Below, piece by piece: positions 6,828-10,279 of a DNA stretch of 10,279 nucleotides. Made by a program: the position numbers and the translations under genes. How positions within the stretch are numbered: position 1 is the stretch's first letter; each line of letters begins with the position of its first letter. A model generated the notes under the pieces. That model saw nothing but the letters and a program-made list of their open reading frames with translations, was not told the origin of the DNA and made no database searches. The stretch lies in assembly GCA_035528995.1 (NCBI GenBank), contig DATKXO010000151.1, positions 1 through 10,279 on the forward strand, read 5' to 3'. Origin of the DNA: DATKXO01 sp035528995. Its GTDB lineage: Bacteria > Planctomycetota > Phycisphaerae > UBA1845.

Positions 6828-7253
6828 ATGCCGATCACCCAAGCCTTCTGTGACAGTTTCAAGCGCGACCTCCTGGCGATGACGCCGCATCAGCCTGGGG
6901 ACGCCTACAAGATCGCGCTCTACACCGCCCGGGCGCGGTTGGGTCCCTCGACGACCGTCTACACCTCGGAGCACGAGGTGCCCGACAGCGGGGACTACGT
7001 TGCCGGCGGGCAAGTGCTCTCCGGCATCGTCGCCGGCTTGGACGGGAGCGTCGGGTACCTCGATTGGACGGCTGATCCGCGCTGGACGGCCGCGACGATC
7101 GCCGCGGCCGGGGCGCTCATCTACAACAGTTCGAAGGGCAATCGCGCCCTGGCGGTGCTGGACTTCGGCGGCGTCATCAGTTGTGTCAACGGCCACTTCG
7201 ACGTGACGCTGCCGGCGCCTCAGGCGGCATCGGCGCTGATTCGGATCGGGTAA
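6828..7253 (+). CDS. Conserved phage protein of unknown function
   Basis: The 141-residue protein belongs, by recognition, to a widespread family in tailed phages. Hallmarks are an N-terminal AFCDSFKRDLL, then YKIALYTARARLG, a TVYTSEHEVP region, GYLDWTADPRWTAATI, GALIYNSSKGNRALAVLDFGG and a terminal ALIRIG. The family is repeatedly found among late structural genes next to collagen-like or fibre genes, but I know of no assigned function. Predicted content is mostly beta strand with no signal peptide or membrane segment, fitting a virion component. The start lies 2 bases after the preceding stop, with GAGG at 6814-6817. Confidence 0.8.
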   Translation: MPITQAFCDSFKRDLLAMTPHQPGDAYKIALYTARARLGPSTTVYTSEHEVPDSGDYVAGGQVLSGIVAGLDGSVGYLDWTADPRWTAATIAAAGALIYNSSKGNRALAVLDFGGVISCVNGHFDVTLPAPQAASALIRIG

Positions 7254-7272
7254 CCCCGACAGGAGAGGACCT

Positions 7273-7701
7273 ATGGCCGGCTTTGTGTTCAACATCGGCG
7301 CGCAGGAATTGCAGGACGGAACAACGACCTGGACTGGGTCGCCGGCCGACATCAGGGCACGTCTTGTCCTGACCGCATCTGGCGCACCCGACAAGGACGC
7401 CGATGTGATGACCGGGATCGGGTCCGTCGACCCAACGGCCGAAGTCGTCGTATCGGACTGTGTCGGGCCGACCAAATCCGACGTGCGGGACCGCATCGAA
7501 TATACGAACACGGCCGCAAAGGTGGTGTTCACCACGGTCGCCGCGATCGGCGAAGTGTCCCGGATGGTCTTTTACCGGTTCGTCACGGACGACTCAGATT
7601 CCATCCCGCTCGTGTGCGTCGAGATCACCCCGAAGACGCCGAACACCGGGGACATTGAAGTCACGATGCCGGCCAATGGTTGGTTCTACACGCAGCAGTA
7701 G
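7273..7701 (+). CDS. Conserved phage protein of unknown function (MAGFVFNI type)
   Basis: The protein has 142 residues. The opening MAGFVFNIG, the middle DKDADVMTGIG and the region AAKVVFTTVAAIGEVSRMVFYRF followed by IPLVCVEI and a terminal NGWFYTQQ resemble a second phage family that often neighbours the preceding one. It looks beta-rich and soluble, with no catalytic motif. AGGAGAGG at 7261-7268 is a very good ribosome binding site and fixes the ATG. The strong site suggests a product needed in many copies, such as a decoration or fibre-associated protein; that is inference. Function unknown. Confidence 0.75.
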   Translation: MAGFVFNIGAQELQDGTTTWTGSPADIRARLVLTASGAPDKDADVMTGIGSVDPTAEVVVSDCVGPTKSDVRDRIEYTNTAAKVVFTTVAAIGEVSRMVFYRFVTDDSDSIPLVCVEITPKTPNTGDIEVTMPANGWFYTQQ

Positions 7702-7704
7702 CCG

Positions 7705-8859
7705 ATGAGCCGCCTCCTCTTCTGGCGCTTCGCGAAGACCGCCACCCAGACGACCGCTGCGGTCGCCGTCGCGGTGCTGTGGACGGTCCCCGCCGCGACG
7801 GCCACGGTTGGGGCCGTCACGACGGTGGCGTCTGCAGCGACCGCGACGTGGACGGTCCCGGCCGCGACAGCGACGGCGCAGCCGGTCACCTCCGCCGCGA
7901 CGGCCGTCTCCGTCGCCTGGACGGTCCCGGCGGCGACAGCGAGTGCCGGTAGCGTCACCAGCGCCGCGACCGCTAGTGCCGTGTCCTGGGTGGTGCCGGC
8001 CGCGTCGGCATCCGTTGGCGCGGTGACGACCGAGGCGTCCGCGGCGGAGGCCACCTGGACGGTCCCCGATGCGACGGCGAGTAGCGTCGTGTCGAGCCAG
8101 GCCACCGCGGTTGCGGTTGCCTGGGGCGTGCCTGCGGCGACCGCGGCCGTCGGGAGCGTTACAACCGAGGCGACGGCCGCCGCGGCGACCTGGGGTGTGC
8201 CGGCGGCCACCGCCGACTCTGGCACGTCGACCCCAGCGGTGGCCGCCGTCGCCACCTGGGTGGTTCCAGACGCGACCGCCGCGGTCGGCAGTGTCACGAC
8301 TGACGCGGCAGCCGCAACGGCGGCATGGACCGTCCCGCCTGCGATCGCCAGCATCGCCGGGGAGAGCGTCCCGTCGGCGGTCGGGCCCCCGACGTGGTGG
8401 CCGCGGCCGACCTGGCCCATCTCCGTCACCGTCAAGGTCCGTGGCGTCGCGGCGCGCGCGCGCGTCGGCACGATCACCGCGACCATCAGCGAACCGGTCG
8501 AGGTGGACGCGGTCGGGGTCGCGGCGCGCGCGGCGATCGGGCCAGCGGGCGCCTCCGGCCAGGCCGTCACGCCACCCGTGGGACTGTGGGCCCCGACCCG
8601 GACGGGCACGGTCATCGCCACCGGGATGGCCCGCGCAATGCCGCGCGGGCTCGTGGGCCGGTCGGTGACGGGGACGCTGCTGGCGCAGGCGAGCAGCCGC
8701 GTGCTCGTTCGCGGGACCGCGGCGGAAACGGGGATCGGCTGGGTTTGGTCGTCCGTGCTCGCGCCCCCTGACCACCTGCAGGCGCTGCGCGACGAGGCCC
8801 GGGCCGCGGAACAAGACGACGAAGCGGCGTTGCTGGCTTTGGGAGTGCTCGAGGTATGA
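7705..8859 (+). CDS. Ala/Thr/Val-rich repeat protein with nine W-x-V-P repeats
   Basis: The 384-residue protein is dominated by nine tandem repeats of 22-23 residues with the core W-[TVG]-V-P-[ADP]-A-[TSI]-A; the tryptophans fall at 26, 49, 72, 95, 118, 140, 163, 185 and 208. Each unit alternates small and beta-branched residues, as in stacked beta strands. A second region (about 235-350) has degenerate 'V.V.GVAARA.[VI]G' units that echo the same pattern. The last 30 residues are charged and helical (DEARAAEQDDEAALLA). Similar 'VTGVSATGAVGTV' repeats occur in phage virion proteins, so a fibre, spike or baseplate-type surface role is likely, but unproven. The N-terminus is hydrophobic (LLFWRF) but continues straight into the first repeat, so a signal peptide is doubtful. 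It starts 3 bases after the previous stop, and its own stop overlaps the next ATG (ATGA). Confidence 0.75.
   Translation: MSRLLFWRFAKTATQTTAAVAVAVLWTVPAATATVGAVTTVASAATATWTVPAATATAQPVTSAATAVSVAWTVPAATASAGSVTSAATASAVSWVVPAASASVGAVTTEASAAEATWTVPDATASSVVSSQATAVAVAWGVPAATAAVGSVTTEATAAAATWGVPAATADSGTSTPAVAAVATWVVPDATAAVGSVTTDAAAATAAWTVPPAIASIAGESVPSAVGPPTWWPRPTWPISVTVKVRGVAARARVGTITATISEPVEVDAVGVAARAAIGPAGASGQAVTPPVGLWAPTRTGTVIATGMARAMPRGLVGRSVTGTLLAQASSRVLVRGTAAETGIGWVWSSVLAPPDHLQALRDEARAAEQDDEAALLALGVLEV
7753..8370 (+). repeat. Nine imperfect tandem repeats of 66-69 bp
   Basis: The Trp codons recur at 7780, 7849, 7918, 7987, 8056, 8122, 8191, 8257 and 8326, a period of 69 or 66 bases. Several copies share the exact string TGGACGGTCCC, so the repetition is visible in the DNA as well as in the protein. 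Such repeats can expand or contract by recombination. Confidence 0.85.
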
Positions 8860-9560
8860 CGAAACGCGAACTCACCGCCCTCGTCGAAGGCCTCAGCCCC
8901 GTGCTGCGCGAATACGCCGCGCTCATGGCGACACAGCTGTCCGGCCTCGAAGCCAAACAGCGGGCCGTGGCCGCGCGGCTGTCGATGCTGGAGACGATGG
9001 CTGCCGCGTCCCCGGACCCGTCGGGGGGCACACCGCTGCCGGGCCAAGCGGGGCCGCCCGGACCGCCGGGGCCGCCCGGACCGGAAGGTAAGCCCGGGCG
9101 TGATGGGCGGGACGGCCTGCCGGGCCTCCCTGGCGACAGTGGGCTCGATGGCCGGGACGGCGTGAACGGGCGGGACGGCGTGGACGGCCAGGACGGGCTC
9201 GGGTTCGACGAGTTCGTGCCGATGCTCGACATCGACACGAAGACCCTCACGCTCCGGTGGACGCGAGGCGAGCGGGTTGTACAGCGGTCCTACGTGCTCC
9301 CACTGACGATCTACAAGGGCGTGTGGGAGTCTGGGGTGACCTACCAGCCGGGCGACCTGGTCACTGACGCCGGGTCGCTGTGGGTGGCGAAGGTGGCGAC
9401 GACCGACCGGCCAAGCGAGACCGGGCCGAGCCCTCGGCCCTGGCAGTTGGTCGCGAAGCGCGGCCGGGACGGCAAGCCGGGCACCGATGGGAAAGCGGGA
9501 CCCCAAGGGCCACCCGGGCGTGATCTCACCCAGCTCGGCCCCAAGGGCGAGAAATGGTAA
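8856..9560 (+). CDS. Collagen-like fibre protein with a carbohydrate-binding-like module
   Basis: The 234-residue protein begins with a helical, probably coiled-coil segment (residues 1-50). Residues 63-116 are 18 Gly-X-Y triplets, including GPPGPPGPPGPEG and repeated GRDG. Residues about 117-152 form a beta region (FVPMLDIDTKTLTLRW). Residues about 153-202 (YKGVWESG.TYQPGDLVTDAGSLWVAK...PWQLVAKR) match the aromatic spacing of the CBM5/12-type chitin-binding fold common in phage fibres. Residues 203-223 are seven more Gly-X-Y triplets. This order is typical of phage tail or side fibres that bind surface sugars, though the ligand here is unknown. The ATG overlaps the preceding stop, with GGGAG about 10 bases upstream; the end overlaps the next gene by 7 bases. 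Confidence 0.82.
   Translation: MTKRELTALVEGLSPVLREYAALMATQLSGLEAKQRAVAARLSMLETMAAASPDPSGGTPLPGQAGPPGPPGPPGPEGKPGRDGRDGLPGLPGDSGLDGRDGVNGRDGVDGQDGLGFDEFVPMLDIDTKTLTLRWTRGERVVQRSYVLPLTIYKGVWESGVTYQPGDLVTDAGSLWVAKVATTDRPSETGPSPRPWQLVAKRGRDGKPGTDGKAGPQGPPGRDLTQLGPKGEKW
9042..9203 (+). repeat. Gly-X-Y repeat tract (18 triplets)
   Basis: This encodes 18 consecutive Gly-X-Y triplets, beginning with three Pro-Pro triplets and ending with alternating GRDG/GVDG units. Its triplet number equals that of the tract in the other collagen-like gene of this window. Confidence 0.85.
9462..9524 (+). repeat. Second Gly-X-Y tract (7 triplets)
   Basis: Seven Gly-X-Y triplets follow the carbohydrate-binding-like module near the C-terminus of the second collagen-like protein, so the module is bracketed by two collagen segments. 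Confidence 0.75.
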
Positions 9561-10222
9561 AGGCCTCCTCGTCCCGCCCGCTCCCGACCGTTCCAAAGCT
9601 GTGGCCTGGCAGCACGGTTGTCTGTATCGGGACCGGCCCCTCGCTCACCCAGGCGGACGTGGACTTCTGCCGCGGCCGCGCGCGTGTCATCGCGGTCAAC
9701 GACGCGTTTCGGGTCGCCCCGTGGGCCGAGGTGATGTACGCCTGCGATGCCAAGTTCTGGTATTGGCATTGGCACAAGGGCGCGCGCGACTTCGCGGGCC
9801 TGAAGTTCTCGATCGACCCAGCAGCCAAGCGGTATCGGGGCGTGACCGTGCTGCGGAAGACCGGGGACACAGGACTCGAGCGCGATCCGTCCGGCCTGCG
9901 GGCGGGCAGGAACTCAGGGTATCAGGCGATCAACCTGGCGGTGCATCTCGGCGCCGTGCGGATCGTGCTGCTCGGCTATGACATGCGCGGCGACGGGAAA
10001 GGCGATCACTTCTTCGGTGCCCACCCCGATTCCTCTAAGCCGCCTTTCCCGGTCTGTCTCCAGCGGTTTGCGACGCTCGTCGACCCGCTCCGCGCCGCCG
10101 CTGTCGAAGTGATCAACTGCACGCGCCGCACAGCCCTAACCGTGTTTCCTTGCCGGCCACTGGAATCGGTGTGGTCCGCGCCGGTCATTGCGCCGGCCCC
10201 CGCGGAGGCGCTCCCATGCTGA
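9554..10222 (+). CDS. DUF115/sialyltransferase-like phage protein ('norphogenetic')
   Basis: The 222-residue protein has the hallmarks of a phage family often labelled norphogenetic protein, with a Rossmann-like fold related to DUF115/MptE-like and GT29 sialyltransferase-like proteins. Visible motifs are VVCIGTGPSL (22-31, nucleotide-binding-type loop), VIAVNDAF (45-52), YACDAKFW (62-69), RNSGYQAINLAVHLGA (119-134), IVLLGYDM (137-144), conserved-looking H152 and H157, and a late VINCT..TAL. The family likely acts on a nucleotide-linked substrate, perhaps a sugar, but its reaction is not established. It sits between a probable sugar-binding fibre gene and a probable glycosyltransferase gene, which favours a role in glycan transfer or surface modification; this is inference. 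The start overlaps the preceding stop by 7 bases, with AAGGG at 9542-9546. Confidence 0.78.
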   Translation: MVKASSSRPLPTVPKLWPGSTVVCIGTGPSLTQADVDFCRGRARVIAVNDAFRVAPWAEVMYACDAKFWYWHWHKGARDFAGLKFSIDPAAKRYRGVTVLRKTGDTGLERDPSGLRAGRNSGYQAINLAVHLGAVRIVLLGYDMRGDGKGDHFFGAHPDSSKPPFPVCLQRFATLVDPLRAAAVEVINCTRRTALTVFPCRPLESVWSAPVIAPAPAEALPC

Positions 10223-10279
10223 TCGCCTACGCGATGCCGTACTACAAGAACCCGGGGAGGCTCGCCGAGCAGTATCGGG
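10216..10279 (+). CDS. Probable glycosyltransferase, N-terminal fragment
   Basis: Only 21 full codons are present before the right edge. The residues MLIAYAMPYYKNPGRLAEQY resemble the first strand and helix of phage family-2-like (GT-A) glycosyltransferases, which often begin '..i.yYnNp.mL..Ql..W'. GGAGG at 10204-10208 lies 7 bases upstream, and the ATG overlaps the end of the preceding gene by 7 bases, so this is a real translated start. The enzyme class is a guess from a short match; catalytic motifs such as DxD lie outside the window. Confidence 0.45.
   Translation, partial: MLIAYAMPYYKNPGRLAEQYR

Noticed and set aside
7705..7780. Signal peptide or membrane anchor at the start of the repeat protein
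   Set aside because: The hydrophobic Ala/Val stretch leads directly into the first W-x-V-P repeat and has the same composition as the later repeats, so it is better read as part of the repeat fold.
7753..8370. CRISPR-like array
   Set aside because: Repeats are contiguous, coding, imperfect and in frame, with no unique spacers.
7686..9596. A 636-codon open frame on the minus strand opposite the repeat and collagen-like genes
   Set aside because: It is antisense to two well-supported genes in GC-rich repetitive DNA, where stop codons are rare in the complementary frame. Its repeats mirror those of the plus strand, and no strong ribosome binding site or family match supports it.

Overview
The window is one uninterrupted, plus-strand block of late genes from a tailed bacteriophage or prophage (Caudoviricetes, HK97-type head). 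Base composition is strongly GC-rich by eye, every gene has a plausible Shine-Dalgarno sequence, and gene ends are packed tightly with several ATGA or TGATG stop/start overlaps. This points to a bacterial virus of a high-GC host, but the sequence does not identify the host. No integrase, attachment site, tRNA, CRISPR array or insertion sequence is visible, so free phage and prophage cannot be told apart.

Layout, left to right. After the last codons of an upstream gene comes the DNA packaging motor: small terminase (P27-like) and large terminase with intact ATPase and nuclease motifs. A 74-residue putative DNA-binding protein follows, then a non-coding spacer with a strong hairpin/dyad, then a 646-codon gene that fuses an HK97-type prohead protease to the scaffold (delta) and core of the major capsid protein. 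An in-frame ATG with its own ribosome binding site sits exactly at the protease/capsid junction. Next come a small protein of unknown function and the portal protein, which here lies downstream of the capsid gene rather than between terminase and protease.

The right half carries genes that look like virion decoration or adsorption components: a collagen-like protein, two conserved phage proteins of unknown function, a protein with nine tandem copies of a 22-23 residue W-x-V-P repeat, and a second collagen-like protein that holds a carbohydrate-binding-like module between two Gly-X-Y tracts. The window ends with a DUF115/sialyltransferase-like ('norphogenetic') protein and the first 21 codons of a probable glycosyltransferase.

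Together the left half packages DNA into and builds the capsid, while the right half seems devoted to fibrous surface structures and possibly sugar transfer. No head-tail connector, tail tube, tail chaperone, tape measure or lysis gene is recognisable, so the tail type cannot be stated. The most interesting items are the protease-capsid fusion with a nested start, the dyad next to a putative ribbon-helix-helix gene, the W-x-V-P repeat protein, and the pairing of fibre genes with sugar-related genes.
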